This document shows, one piece after another, positions 11,700 through 22,155 of a DNA stretch of 28,769 bases. This DNA is from Daldinia sp. FL1419 (lineage: Eukaryota > Ascomycota > Sordariomycetes > Xylariales > Hypoxylaceae): assembly GCA_025201765.1 (NCBI GenBank), contig MU623603.1:1-28769 (forward strand), written 5' to 3'. How positions within the stretch are numbered: position 1 is the stretch's first letter; every line of letters begins with the position of its first letter. Both the position numbers and the translations under genes were made by a program. The notes beneath the pieces were generated by a model, which saw only the letters and a list, made by a program, of their open reading frames with translations, was not told the origin of the DNA and did not search any database.

Positions 11700-12260
11700 A
11701 TTAAGAAGGAAGAATTGTAATTTTTTGCTGGTTAATTTCCTTTATTTGCTCTAATGCTTGGGGGTAGTGTTATAGTTATGTATGGATTATTTAATAATGG
11801 TCCAGGGGGTTTAAAATCATTTCTTGGGGTTGGAAGAAGGGGTTGGACTAATATAGGGCCTGTATTGTATCTAAGGTTATAATTTAAATTATATCCTTAT
11901 TATATAAGATAAGTAAGATAAATTAAAAGGGGTGGAGGTGGTAATAATTAAGTAAATATTAGGGGTTTTTATTGAAGAAGGAGCTTGGGTAAGATATTAG
12001 ATATTATTTAATTCTTTTATTGGAATTATCTTAATTAATTGGGAAGTTTTTAAGTCTTTTAAAGGTTGTAATGGAATTTTATAAGATGGAAATGGGATAA
12101 TAATTAATATGATAAAATTGTGGTTAAGGGGGGGAGGGGTTGTAAAATAGGTTTTATTTAAGTTATTAATAAGGTATTGGGAATAAAAAAAGGATTAGGT
12201 GATAATGGTTATAAGGTAGGAAATATATATTATATAAGGTAAGGAGGATTATAAAGGATA
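11700..12260 (-). pseudogene. Pro-rich gag-like remnant
   Basis: The minus strand here is C-rich, with runs of CCC/CCT codons (for example 11930-11945 and 12126-12145), giving a Pro-rich, low-complexity translation broken by stops. It lies 0.9-1.4 kb inside the 5' LTR (13133-13336), where gag is expected. A RIP-shifted homologue is at about 14820-15014, in the second copy. No CCHC zinc knuckle can be made out. Confidence 0.4.
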
Positions 12261-13132
12261 ATATTTAATTATTTTATTTGTATAATTTAATAAATGGATA
12301 TTTATAGGTTATAAATTACTAATTATTATTATTATTTAGATATTATTATTTAAATAATTAATTTTATATTAGGATATATTAATCTTCTTTTAATATTAAT
12401 TATTAATATTTTTTATATTAATATATTAAGTTATTTAAATTTTATAATTTCTAATTTATTTAAATTTTATTGTAATAATTTATTTATAAATATAAAATTA
12501 TTAAATATTTTTATACAATTAATATTTAATTTTTTTATATAAATGCTTCTTTATATTAACATTATTTATAAAGCAATTTTAATTGGTTTTAATATATTGA
12601 TAAAATTATTTATAGTGAATCTTTTAAAATGTTTTTTGTATTTAATTAGTACTTTATTAGGTGTATGTGTATGTAAGGAGTTTAAGTCTATGGCTTTAAA
12701 ATTTCCTATTATTTATAATATTTAAATTACCTTTTGTTTGGGGGTTATATTTGTAGGAATAATATCTATTTATTTTATAATTTTATAATTAAATTAATTA
12801 ATAAATATTATATTTTAAAGGGATAGATATTTTATTAATTTATAAAGTATATTTATATTTTTTATTTAAATAGCATTTATATTAAATTCTTTAATTAAGA
12901 TATTATGGGAATAGGTATTAAGGATAAGTATGATAATAGAGATGGTAATTTGGGAAGGTATATATCTTAAAAGTTAAATAATATTAAATAATGATTATCC
13001 ATTATAAAAATAATTGAAAATATGGTATTAATATTATTTATATTATTACAATAAAGGCTTCTAAATTATTGTAATAATAATTTTTCTAATTTTATTAATT
13101 TATGTTATTAATTATTTAATAATATTAATTAA

Positions 13133-13336
13133 TATTGGTAGATATATATATAAAATAAAAGTAAAATAATAATAAAGTAAATAATAATAGGGGTAAGATT
13201 GATGTATTATAATTATTTAAAGAAGAAAATTATTTAAGAGAAATAGGTGGGAAACCTATTTTTATATAATAATAAATACACGAGTACTTCTTAGGGGTTG
13301 TATGCCAGACTGAGGACATAAGTCATACAACCACCA
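13133..13336 (-). repeat. LTR of the full-length element (5' LTR in element orientation)
   Basis: 204 bp, starting TATTGGTAGATAT (the RIP-altered counterpart of TGTTGATAGGTAC) and ending CATACAACCACCA. It is followed by the GAGGA duplication at 13337-13341. Confidence 0.9.
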
Positions 13337-14560
13337 GAGGATAACCTAATTTTATTTTTAATTATAATATTTTTATTGTTTTATATATGTTATTAATTTT
13401 TTATAAATAAATTAATTAAATAATATTTAATTTTTTAATAATACCTTTTACTTTATAATTTTAGTTTAAAATATGTTACGCTATTACTCTATATATTATT
13501 ATACTTTGTATTACTTTTGTATAAATCTTTTTTATTTGGATTGCATTATAACCCCATATTAATATTGCTAATTTAGAAAGGGCGTATTGTTACTTTTCTA
13601 TCTTTATTTTAATCATTTTTAAATATTTATTTTACCTAAATTTCTTATTTAATTATATTCTAAAGAACCTAATATTTTCCTTAAATTTAATAATTATATC
13701 ATTTAACTTAATCTCCATGGTTAATATTTGATAAACCTTTATAAAATGTATAAACTTATTTTTCTATATTATAAAAATCATACTGTATTTTTGTACCTAA
13801 TCCAAACATATTCCGTACGCTTATTCCAACCTAACGCAATTTTCAGCCACAGAATATCCTACTATTAGCATATTCATATCATCCGCAAAGCCAACAACCA
13901 GGATGCCCTCCTAATAATTATAATAATATTAAATCTTATTTTATTTAATATTAAAATATTATTTTATAATTAAATACATATTTATAAAGTATTAGTGTTA
14001 AAAAATTTTATAAATAAAATATAGTATTATTCTTTTAAAGAAAATAAAGGAGAATGAGATATGAAATTATATTTATTATATTTTTCTTAAATAATACATA
14101 TTTAAAAAAAATTAAAACTTATTTTCAAAGATATTATATAATTTATTTATATAATTAAACTCTTTATTTTAAACTTTTTTATAATAGTTTATTATAATAG
14201 ATAAATATATTTTATTAAGTATTTATTAGAGAAAGACCTTATAGAAAATTTAATAATAAATATTATTAATTAATATAAAAATTTATTTAAATAAATTTCC
14301 CATAAACCTAAATAATTATGTTATTAGATAAAAAAAATTATAACCTCTACTAGACTAATTTCTTACATTTAATTATAAAAATGATTTTAAAAGTAGGAAT
14401 AGATTAATTAATAACAATCTAAAAAATTTAAATCCATTTCCCAAAAAAAGAGGGAATTATTATTATTCTTATAGAAAATTAATATTGTAATTGGGGTTAT
14501 TCTTTGGTATTAAATAGAATAGAGGAGGTCTTTAAGGAGGTCTTTATAGAATAAAAAGGG
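13337..14560 (-). pseudogene. Reverse transcriptase part of a Tad1-like LINE ORF2 (RIP-degraded)
   Basis: Non-LTR retrotransposon polymerase remnant. The minus-strand frame through 13878-13889 reads GFADDMNMLIVG followed by ENC and RLE. This is the catalytic FADD box and the downstream ENC-x-x-LE segment typical of the fungal Tad1 clade. The same frame continues with AYGICLD, then IRFFRI (the FLG box region), then ALSKLA-x-LIWG near 13549-13583, then KIYTKVIQSIIIYR, matching the KARQIYTAVVRPALAYG region. Stops are mostly at former Gln/Trp/Arg codons. N-terminal to FADD, ILYFIYK (near 14015) fits the SPILYLFYN region. Sequence above about 14100 is too degraded to read and the left limit with the next element is uncertain. 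The ORF continues at 7175-6241. Confidence 0.85.
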
Positions 14561-14579
14561 GGGGAAAAACATAATATAT

Positions 14580-15014
14580 ATTAATTATTAATTATTTTAA
14601 TTTGTTTATTAAGGTAATAAATATTAAATATTTAATATTTTTTATTAATTAATTAGATATTAAGAATTTAATATTTTTTATTAATTAAATGAAAATTAAT
14701 AATTTAACATTTGTTATTAAGAAAATAGATATTATTAATTAAATATCTTTTATAAAAAAGGTAGATATTATTAAATTAATATGTTTTATTAATTTTAATT
14801 AATATATAATATATTAGGATAAAATAAAGAAGATTATTAATATAATTGGTACTATAAAAGAGGAACAGATTATTTTCTATATAAAATAATTAATATATAT
14901 TATAATTAAATAATAGGTAAATTGAAAGGGGTAATATTAAAATTAGGGGTATAATATAAATGTATAATTTAATTCATAAATATTATTAGATTAAAGATTT
15001 TTTATTATTACTAT
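14580..15014 (-). mobile_element. Second Gypsy-like copy, left part (gag-side fragment)
   Basis: 14800-15014 aligns by eye with about 11860-12040 of the full-length element: a shared block ends in AAATTxAAAGGGG near 14920, followed by TTAGGGGT. It is the same orientation and has no LTR on this side. It continues at 19691 after element I and ends with an LTR at 20489-20704. Between 14600 and 14790, 30-50-bp AT-rich units built on TTTAATATTTTTTATTAATTAA repeat four or five times; I could not match these to the full-length copy. Confidence 0.55.
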
Positions 15015-15420
15015 TGAACTCGTGTAGAGTGATTAGGTCATAGATATTACCTTATAGAGATCTTATCTCTTCTTTAAAGCTAGATCCTTTGAGGTTCCAT
15101 AATTTTTTTGGATATAAATAGGCCTTTAAGAGTTGTTTTTCTTATTTAATTAATAGAAATTTATTAGGTTTTATAGTTTAGTTTTTCTATAAAATTTTTA
15201 TATAAAAATATATAATTTTAATTTCTTCTTTAAAGATATCTTTTTATAATATGTTATTATTAATAAATAATTACATTTATCTATTCTTCTATCCAATTAG
15301 TTTATTCCTTTCTTTAGGATATAGTTATTTTATATCTTTTGGTTTATATAATTTTTGGTTTAATATGGATTAGTTGAAATATAGGGTATATCCTATAGGA
15401 ATTATTAGAGCTTTTGTTTA
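15015..15420 (+). repeat. 5' LTR of element I
   Basis: 406 bp, from TGAACTCGTGTAGAG to GAGCTTTTGTTTA. Same subfamily as 19283-19686 and 27296-27701. A TATA box lies at 15113-15122 and the 3' end keeps a RIP-weakened version of the family hairpin. Confidence 0.85.
15113..15122 (+). promoter_or_regulatory. TATA box in the element I LTR
   Basis: TATAAATAGG, about 100 bp inside the LTR; also present at 27394-27403. It fixes the transcriptional direction of this LTR family. Subfamily II LTRs have TATATATAAG at the same place (near 25656). Confidence 0.6.
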
Positions 15421-16439
15421 GTGGCAATCACTTTTAGATTTTAAAATTGCAATTATTTAGTTTTAAGAAGATTGACATTTATATAATAACCACATCTATT
15501 TAAGACCATTTCTGTTTAATTAGAACCAATATTAGGTTTATTAAGGCTAAAATCTTTTGATTAATTAAAAATTAAGATATTAGTTTTAATTAGAATTATT
15601 TTTTTGAAGATTAATAATATGGTTAAAATTGTTACTACTAGCCTAATTAAAACAATTATCATCTAATTAAAATAAATCTTATAATTTTAAGAGAATCTGA
15701 GAGAACGAAGAATAAAAAAAAATTATTTAACCTTGAAACCTTATACTAAGCTGATGTAAAAACCCTTACACAACCAATATTAAAAATCTTATTATTACCC
15801 CTTACTACACCTATAACATATATAACACTTAAAAATAATTTAATCAAACAATATATATAATAAATAGAGTAGTATTAAGTAATATTATTTTAACATTTTG
15901 AAATTAAAAGAATATACTTTTATGATGAATTAAGAAGGTATAAAGATTTTAATAAAAATTTAAAAAAGAGGTTTAAAGGATTAATATATTTTATAATTTT
16001 TTTTAAATTAATTACAATATTTAAGTTAAATAGAATAAAGCTAATTTAATTAAGAATAATAATTAAAGATATAAATATAGAGTTGTTTGTAGTATTTAAA
16101 CCAGATAAAATAAAACTAATTAAATAATTTAATATTAGTATTAAAAGAATTTTAATTATTATTATAATATTAATTTATTATCATTATTATAAAATAAAAA
16201 ATTAGAAAAGAGATTTTCTATATTATATATTTTTAGAATTGATATTTATTATTTTAATTAATTTATTTATATAAAGAAAATGAAATATATTTGATGTTAT
16301 TATTATTTCAATATTAATTATTTTTTTAAATATTTTTAAAATTATATAATTAAGAATTAAAATTATATAATTAAAAATCAAAATCATTGTAATAAGAATT
16401 GAAATTGCTTTAATTTATATAAAAAATGAATTAAATATA

Positions 16440-17033
16440 GTTAAAGCTTATAGTTCTACTTAGTATACCCTTTATATTAATTAGGATAAAATATTTTTAT
16501 CCCTTCTCATACCTTTAGAACAACAATTAATTAATTAGATATTTGATATATTATCTAATTAGCCTAGGTTTAGCATGTTGCTTCCTCCTAAAGCACTTCT
16601 ACCCCCCCTACCTATATCCTCGCCACCCTTACAAACCCCCCTTATAAATGCCATATAATAGGACCCAATTATTAAGACCAATTATAGCAGAGATATCGAG
16701 CCTGATCAGGAAGAGATCATGCTCCAGCAGTCTATGAATCTTGAATCAGAGAGTCCTGAGCCTAGTCGTCTACCGCCCCTTACACCCCTACTAGTACCCA
16801 CCCCCAACACAGACGATATACAGCAGGACCCCCCATACAATTACCAAGAAAGAGCAAACATAGATATCAAGCATAATCATAAAGAGATTATAGAAAATAA
16901 GATCATGTTCAAGCAGTCTAAGAGTCTTGAGTCAGAGAGTCCTGAGCCTAGTCGTCTACCCCTACCAGTACACCCTATACCGGCGATTATACTCAAGCTG
17001 TCCAGTACAAGAGCATTATTTATACCCATATAA
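16440..17033 (+). pseudogene. Pro/Ser-rich ORF of element I, function unknown
   Basis: I do not recognise this protein. One plus-strand frame runs from about 16440 to 17033 with few stops, and these are TAG or TAA where Gln would fit (for example TAATAG at 16656-16661, where a later repeat reads CAGCAG). An ATG at 16575 or 16719 could start it; the uninterrupted stretch is 16719-17033 (104 codons). The protein is rich in Pro, Ser, Leu and Glu, with MLLPPKALLPPLP near the start and the motif LESESPEPSRLP twice (186 bp, 62 codons apart). After TAA at 17034 the homologue in element II continues to a Lys-rich tail. GC content is far above the surroundings. A Gag-like or nucleic-acid-binding role is a guess from position only. 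Confidence 0.6.
16747..16960 (+). repeat. In-frame 186-bp duplication inside the element I ORF
   Basis: CAGAGAGTCCTGAGCC begins at 16747 and again at 16933, each followed by TAGTCGTCTACC. The preceding GATCATG-TC-AGCAGTCTA is repeated too. Element II has a single unit at 24730-24810. Confidence 0.85.
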
Positions 17034-17116
17034 TTAATTAATGTTAGGTTAGTTAATATACAACATTATTACCCACTTACAATTAAAATTAAATATTTTT
17101 TTAAAAAGAAATAAAT

Positions 17117-17530
17117 ATAAAAGCGCCGGAAAGGCGTAGCCACGCTCTTCGTGCGGTTCTCCGTCTTTGGCAAATAAGTTGTCTTCATGATGTGCAGCTG
17201 CATTGGGATTGTAATTCCGGTACAATATGATATTAAAGTATCGTATTAGGTCCAGGATGTTGTGATAATTTTTAGTGAAAGGATTAAAATATTTAAGGAA
17301 AATTAATAATAAGATGATATTAAAGAAATAATAAAGTATTTATAAATATATAAATTTTTTTTTATTTAATATAATATATATATAAAAGTGAAATGGGTTT
17401 TTTGAGGTAATATTAAATTATAAACACAATGGATATAATAATATTATATTATAATATTGCAAAGTGCAAATAAAGTATATAAAGAGGATTAAGGTTAATT
17501 AAAAAAGGTTATAAGTTAGTAACACTATTT
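17117..17530 (-). mobile_element. Fragment of retroposon family H inside element I
   Basis: Begins with an unusually GC-rich, unmutated stretch (17121-17225, GCGCCGGAAAGGCGTAGCC onward). It aligns with the RIP-degraded 21440-21640 and, in reverse, with 5686-5800 and 1766-2276. It interrupts sequence that is continuous in element II: the ORF tail left of 17117 and the segment right of about 18045 are adjacent near 24985. The H-family 3' tail is missing, so the copy is truncated on the left. No reading frame is apparent. Confidence 0.65.
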
Positions 17531-18042
17531 TGAACCATTTTAAAAAATAAATATAATATTATGGTATTAAAAAGAAAATTATAAAAGTAAGAATATATAA
17601 TGGTTTTTTATAAAGATATGAAATTATTTATATATATTTATACCTTATATAAACTATATATATCCTAATTTTCTTCCAGAATAATTTCTTTATAATATAA
17701 TAATATTTTTATTATTTATTAAAAAAAATAATGAAATTATTTTAAATTTTATTGTTATTCCACATTTAAACTACTGTCATATCATTTTACATAATTAATA
17801 TTATAATATATAAAATATTTTTCCATATTAAAATCTAATTATTTTTATTAAAAAGTAAATGTTAATAAAAATATAAAATAAAATCAAAATTATAGTAATA
17901 TAATTTGTTTGGATAGGTAGCAGGTAAGTTTTCTCTGGAACACAATTTTTACCTGGAATAAATACTAAGAGATGGACTAGATACCTATAATATATTCTAG
18001 GTAAAACGGGGTAATAATAAATAAATAAATAAATAAATAAAT
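17531..18042 (+). mobile_element. SINE-like retroposon Z, copy 2
   Basis: About 510 bp, matching 21639-22155 throughout and 850-1765 in reverse. Starts near AGTAACACTATTTTGAACC and ends with AATAAATAAATAAATAAATA (18014-18042). It directly follows H sequence at a junction also found in the copy at 850-1765. No target duplication could be recognised. Confidence 0.75.
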
Positions 18043-18622
18043 ATAAAATTTTTTTTTTATTATTATTTTTAAATTTTAATTTTCATATATATAATGATTA
18101 ATTGATAATTAGGTTATTTATATTCATTATATAATAATATTTTATATTATTATTTTATTTTTCCCTTTTCATTCAGTCTTAAACCATACTTATTAACAGC
18201 TAAGAAGTTTTTAAACCTTGACTAATAGTTGATCAAATAAAATCAAACATTTTGGTTTAAAGAATAAACCCTAAGGAAAAAAAAGGTAAAAAAAAAAGAG
18301 GGAAAAGAAGGAAGAAGCTCATAGACTTAAGCCATAATATATACTAAAACAAAAGATATTATTCATAATTAAAATACCTAAAAAGCAATTATTAATTTAT
18401 TAAATAATAATTATAAATTAAAATATATATTAATATTAATTGTTCTTTTCTTCCAAATACTCTTTTTCTCCTTTTACCTCTATAACATCATTTTCTCTCC
18501 TTTAGAGGTTATATCCCGTTTGATCAAATTAACACATTTTATATAAACCTTATTTAATATTAATATCATTATTAATCACTACTTATCAATTATTACCCAT
18601 TAATTATTAATACTATTATCAA
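18043..18622 (+). other. Internal region of element I after the nested insertions
   Basis: AT-rich, without a coding frame. 18290-18560 aligns with 25000-25170 of element II (shared AGAAGAAGCT-ATA-GA near 18310 and CACATTTTATATAA near 18534). An A/G-rich stretch at 18275-18315 resembles the Lys-codon run of element II (24915-24965), so it may hold the missing end of the element I ORF. 18045-18270 has no clear counterpart. Confidence 0.45.
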
Positions 18623-19105
18623 CAACATCAAATTTTAATATTTAATTCATTATAACAAATTAATTAATTTTAAGTACTTAAATACAACTAATTAACTAAT
18701 TATGCATATAAAGAGCATTAGATAGGGTTACCAAATCATTATCACATTAATAATGTTAAATTATAATATTCAATCATTATTATAATAAATTAATTAGCTT
18801 TAGATACTTAAATATAACCAATCAACTTATTAAGTATATAATTAAGATTAATAAATATTTAATAAAATTATTAAATATTTAAAGGTTGAACATTATTAAT
18901 TTAATAGAATTACTGTTATGGCAAGCCTATTAGTTCCAAAGATTAATAATAACCTAATTAACTTATTAAATATATAATAAGTATTAAATAACATCACCCA
19001 CTCAAAACTGGAACATTATTAAATTAATATTTAATATTATTATGGCAAATTAATTAGCTATTAGTACTTGAAGATGATTAATTAACCAATTTGGAGCAGC
19101 AGCAC
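18623..19105 (+). repeat. Four tandem units of about 125-135 bp in element I
   Basis: Units begin near 18623, 18752, 18887 and 19011. Each contains a GAACAT/AATGTT-type start, then ATTATTATGGCAA or ATTATAACAAA, TTAATTAGCT and TAGTACTTGAA-type blocks. Element II has only one unit near 25210-25320. Non-coding as far as can be seen. Confidence 0.6.
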
Positions 19106-19282
19106 TACAACTAAAAAACTTGGAGAATTAGGGTTTTCAAGTTAGGATTTAAAGTTAAGATTATTATTTTTCTTTAATTTAATTTTATATAATATTATAA
19201 TTAATTTCTTAAATTATTTTTCCAATTTTTTTTATTAAGATTAATTTATTAAAGATTTAATATTATTAATTTTAAAAATTTT

Positions 19283-19686
19283 TAAATTAATATAAAACAA
19301 TTAAATCATAAATATTACCCTATAAAAACCCTATTTCTTCCTTAAAGTTAGATTTTTTGAGGTTCTATAGCTTTTTTAAATATAAATAGGCCTTCAAAAA
19401 TTATTTTTTTTATTTAATTAATAGAAATTTATTAGGTTTTATAGTTCAATTTCTTTATAAAACTTTTATATAAAAATATATAATTTCAATTTTTTTTAAA
19501 AATATTTTTTTATAATACACTACTATTAATAAATAATTATTTCTATTTGTTCTTTTATTTAATTAACCTATTTCCTTCTTTAAAATATAGTTATTTTGTA
19601 TCTTCTGGCTTATATAGCCTTTGGTTTAATATGGGTTAATTGAAGTATAAGGCATATCCTGCAGGAGCTATTAGAGCTCCTATTCA
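19283..19686 (+). repeat. 3' LTR of element I
   Basis: About 404 bp. The first 30 bases are strongly RIP-altered (TAAATTAATATAAAAC for TGAACxxGTGTAGAG), but the 3' end is well kept (GCAGGAGCTATTAGAGCTCC). It ends TTCA at 19686, followed by CTAT, the target duplication. Confidence 0.8.
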
Positions 19687-19690
19687 CTAT

Positions 19691-20704
19691 TTTAATATTT
19701 TTAAATTTATAAAACAAATAAAATTAAGGTAAATTATTCCTTAATTAATTTTATAAATTGAAATTTTTTATATTATTATTTTTAGCCATTTTAACCTAAC
19801 TTTTTTAAATTTTCTATAATTCTATAAGAATAATTTATTTTTTAATAAAAGGGATTTGAAAGTTATAAAGAAATTAATATTATTTCTTTTTATATATATA
19901 CTTTTTTATTAATATTATTTTTAATATTAATTGAAATTATTTTAATAATATTATAAAATCTATATTTAAAAAACCTTTAAAATATTCTTTAAATTTATTT
20001 GATATTTTATTAATTATTTAAATATAAATTTAATTTTAATTAATTTTTTTTAATTAATTAAAGTATATAATATCTAAATTATTTTTTATTATGGTATAAC
20101 ATTTTTAAAATTTATTATTTTTAATTTTATTATATTATAATTAAATTATTATAATAGTATAGGTTATCCAAAAATATATTTAAATAATCTTTTTAACTTA
20201 TCTATATTTTCCTAATTAGAAAAGAATTATTTATTATTAAAAGATTAGTTTTAAATTAAGTTCTTTAATTGTTTTCTTTATAATATTATTAGGTAAGAAA
20301 GTAATAAATTTTAATTGTAATAAAATGATAGGAATTTGGGGAAGGGTTTTTATGATAATGTAAAGTAATAATAATCTATCACAAAAGAGGAATCTAATAA
20401 AAGATAAGGTATTATTATCATTTGTATTATTATAATAATAACTTTTCCTTATTAATTTATATTATTATATTTAAATAACATTAATTAATATTAGATTAAA
20501 TATATATATAAAAGAAATAATAATAAAAATAAATAATAAATAAAATAATATAATAAGATTTATATATTCATAAATCCTAAGGAGGAAAACTATCTACTCT
20601 AAGCTTAATAGGTTTAAAACCCTTATATATATAATATATTAATTATATAATACCTCCTTTGCTTGTTACAGGGGTCTACGATGCCTGGTAGCATACAACC
20701 ATCA
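19691..20704 (-). mobile_element. Second Gypsy-like copy, right part with LTR
   Basis: 20290-20488 aligns with 12900-13132 of the full-length element, and 20489-20704 is its LTR, so this copy keeps the same minus orientation. 19691-20290 is compatible with 12050-12900 but alignment is weak. With the part left of element I (14580-15014) it forms one truncated copy split by element I. No coding frame remains. Confidence 0.6.
20489..20704 (-). repeat. LTR of the second Gypsy-like copy
   Basis: 216 bp, from TATTAGATTAAATAT to GCATACAACCATCA. It matches the 204-bp LTRs at 7176 and 13133, best over the last 20 bases and around AAATAATA. Its own right half retains GC (GTTACAGGGGTCTACGATGC). Confidence 0.7.
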
Positions 20705-20711
20705 ATTGGAG

Positions 20712-20744
20712 TAGTAATAAATAATAATAATAATAATAAATAAA
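20712..20744 (+). repeat. TAA microsatellite
   Basis: About ten TAA/TAAA units directly right of the LTR. The flank ATCAATTGGAGTAGTA before it also occurs near 25033 in element II, for a reason I cannot explain. Confidence 0.7.
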
Positions 20745-20990
20745 CTTTTAGAAGTTGTTTTCCTGTCTAATTAGCTTAAGTTCTTAAATATAAAATGATT
20801 AATCTTTAAAATTATAAGGTTTTGTACAATAAAAATATAGGGTTAGGGCATATCTTATAAGAATTATTAAAGTTTATATTTAATATAAATAAGCCTTTAG
20901 AAATTGTTTTCTTATTTGATTAATTTAAGTTTTTATTAATGAAAAGGATATACCCAATTATAAATATTTCTTTTAACTTTAAATTTTTCA
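20745..20990 (+). repeat. LTR-array fragment, opposite orientation to 2691-5540
   Basis: 20840-20935 read in reverse gives the array junction: TCTAAAGGCTTATTTATAT followed by TAAATATAAAC, meaning one LTR joined to another at the TATA-box region. A second partial unit is at 20745-20790. Confidence 0.6.
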
Positions 20991-20993
20991 TAT

Positions 20994-21110
20994 ATTTTTT
21001 TATTTTTTATTTTTTATTTTTTATTTTTTATTAGTTAGGACTTGAGCCTGGGTACACCGGGAAGTTGCTAAGGATCTGCAGTAGATTGTTATTAGGGTAT
21101 AGTAGAGTAT
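20994..21110 (-). repeat. tRNA-like 3' end and (AATAAAA)n tail of family H
   Basis: On the minus strand GGCTCAAGTCC (21048-21038) resembles a Pol III B box (GGTTCRANTCC, one mismatch). It sits in a possible T-arm whose 3' strand (CCTAA) would pair as CCTGG before RIP. It is directly followed by about six AATAAAA units (21032-20994). No A box or full cloverleaf can be drawn, so this is not a tRNA gene. Confidence 0.45.
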
Positions 21111-21638
21111 TAAATATTAATTAAATTTCTTAAATAAAAGATTATTATAATAATAATATATAAAGATAATATAAATTATTAAGAATTAAATAATATATAT
21201 ATATTTCCTTTTAAAATTAATTCCCTTATAAATCTTATATTATAATTAATAAATATTAATAGAATAAATATAGAATAAGGTTATATTATAAAATAATTAT
21301 AATATTAATAATATTAAAATAAATAATATTTTTAAAATTATTAGAATATATAACAGTTATGGACCTAATAAATAAAAGATTAAATATAATAAAAATAATT
21401 ATTAAATATTATTAATAATTTTTTAATAATTAATTCCTAGAATTGCGTTAGAAAGGTATAACCATATTCTTTATACAATTCCTTATCTTTAATAAAAAAA
21501 TTATTTTCATAATATATAATTATATTAAAATTATAATTTTAATATTTTAAATATTAAAATATTATATTAAATTTAAAATATTATAATAATTTTTAATAAA
21601 AAAAATTAAAATATTTTAAGAAAATTAATAATAAAATA

Positions 21639-22155
21639 TAGTACCATTTTGAGCCATTTTGGAGAGCAAATATAATATCATGATGTTGAAAAGAGGGTTG
21701 TAAAAGTAAGAATAGGTGATGGCTTTTTATAAAAATGTGAAATCATTTATATATATTTATACCCTACATAAATTGCATATATCCTAACCCTCTTCCGGAA
21801 TAACCTCTTTACAATATAATAACATTTTTATTATTTATTAAAAAAACAATAAAACTATTTTAAACCTTGTTATCGCCCCACACCTAGGCTGCTGCCATAT
21901 TATTTCACAAAATTTAAGTATTGTAATATATAAAATATTTTTCTATATTAAAATTTAATTATTTTTATTAAAAGATAAATTTCAATAAAAATATAAAATA
22001 AAATTAAAATTATAATAATATAATTTATTTAGATAGGCAATAGGTAGGTTTTCTCTGAAATACGGTTCTTACCCAGAATAAATATTAAAAGATGGATTGG
22101 ATACCTATAATATATTCTAGGTAAATCGGGATAGTAATAAATAAATAAATAAATA
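21639..22155 (+). mobile_element. SINE-like retroposon Z, copy 3, with target duplication
   Basis: 517 bp, flanked by AATAATAAAATA at 21627-21638 and 22156-22167. The H copy at 17290-17315 shows the unoccupied site with a single AATAATAAGATGA. It starts TAGTACCATTTTGAGCC, ends in an AAAT tandem tail, and is the best-preserved copy (for example CCCTCTTCCGGAATAACC near 21790). A 12-bp duplication with a tandem tail indicates target-primed reverse transcription. No ORF and no clear A or B box. Confidence 0.85.

Larger units (their letters stand above)
7176..13336 (-). mobile_element. Full-length RIP-inactivated LTR retrotransposon, probably Ty3/Gypsy
   Basis: 6161 bp between two 204-bp LTRs and flanked by GAGGA duplications. 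Minus orientation is inferred from three points. A purine-rich run, as expected of a polypurine tract, lies on the minus strand beside the left LTR (7380-7400). Pro-rich coding-like sequence on the minus strand lies near the right LTR (11750-12250), as for gag. RNase H-like sequence reads on the minus strand near 9620-9760. The internal region (7380-13132, 5.75 kb) is long enough for gag-pol, but stops are dense in all frames and no protein remains. It inserted into a LINE coding frame. Plus-strand frames at 10835-11017 and 12543-12725 are chance. Superfamily rests on weak motifs; Copia is not excluded. Confidence 0.85.
15015..19686 (+). mobile_element. Element I: non-autonomous LTR retrotransposon with nested insertions
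   Basis: Two direct repeats of about 405 bp (15015-15420 and 19283-19686) bound an internal region of 3.86 kb. CTAT flanks both sides (15011-15014 and 19687-19690). Without the nested H and Z sequence the internal region is about 2.9 kb, too short for a full gag-pol, and no RT or integrase motif is seen. Plus orientation follows from a TATAAATAGG box in the LTR and from the plus-strand ORF at 16440-17033. Immediately after the left LTR, TGGCAATCAC (15422-15431) could be a tRNA primer-binding site, but I cannot assign a tRNA. The internal region is colinear with element II (22704-25949). It inserted into the second Gypsy-like copy. Confidence 0.8.

Noticed and set aside
12543..12725. Plus-strand open frame of 60 codons
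   Set aside because: Chance frame inside the same retrotransposon; no motif, no homologue in the second copy.
21033..21110. Functional tRNA gene on the minus strand
   Set aside because: Only a B-box-like stretch is present; no A box, anticodon arm or acceptor stem, and an A-rich tail follows directly.
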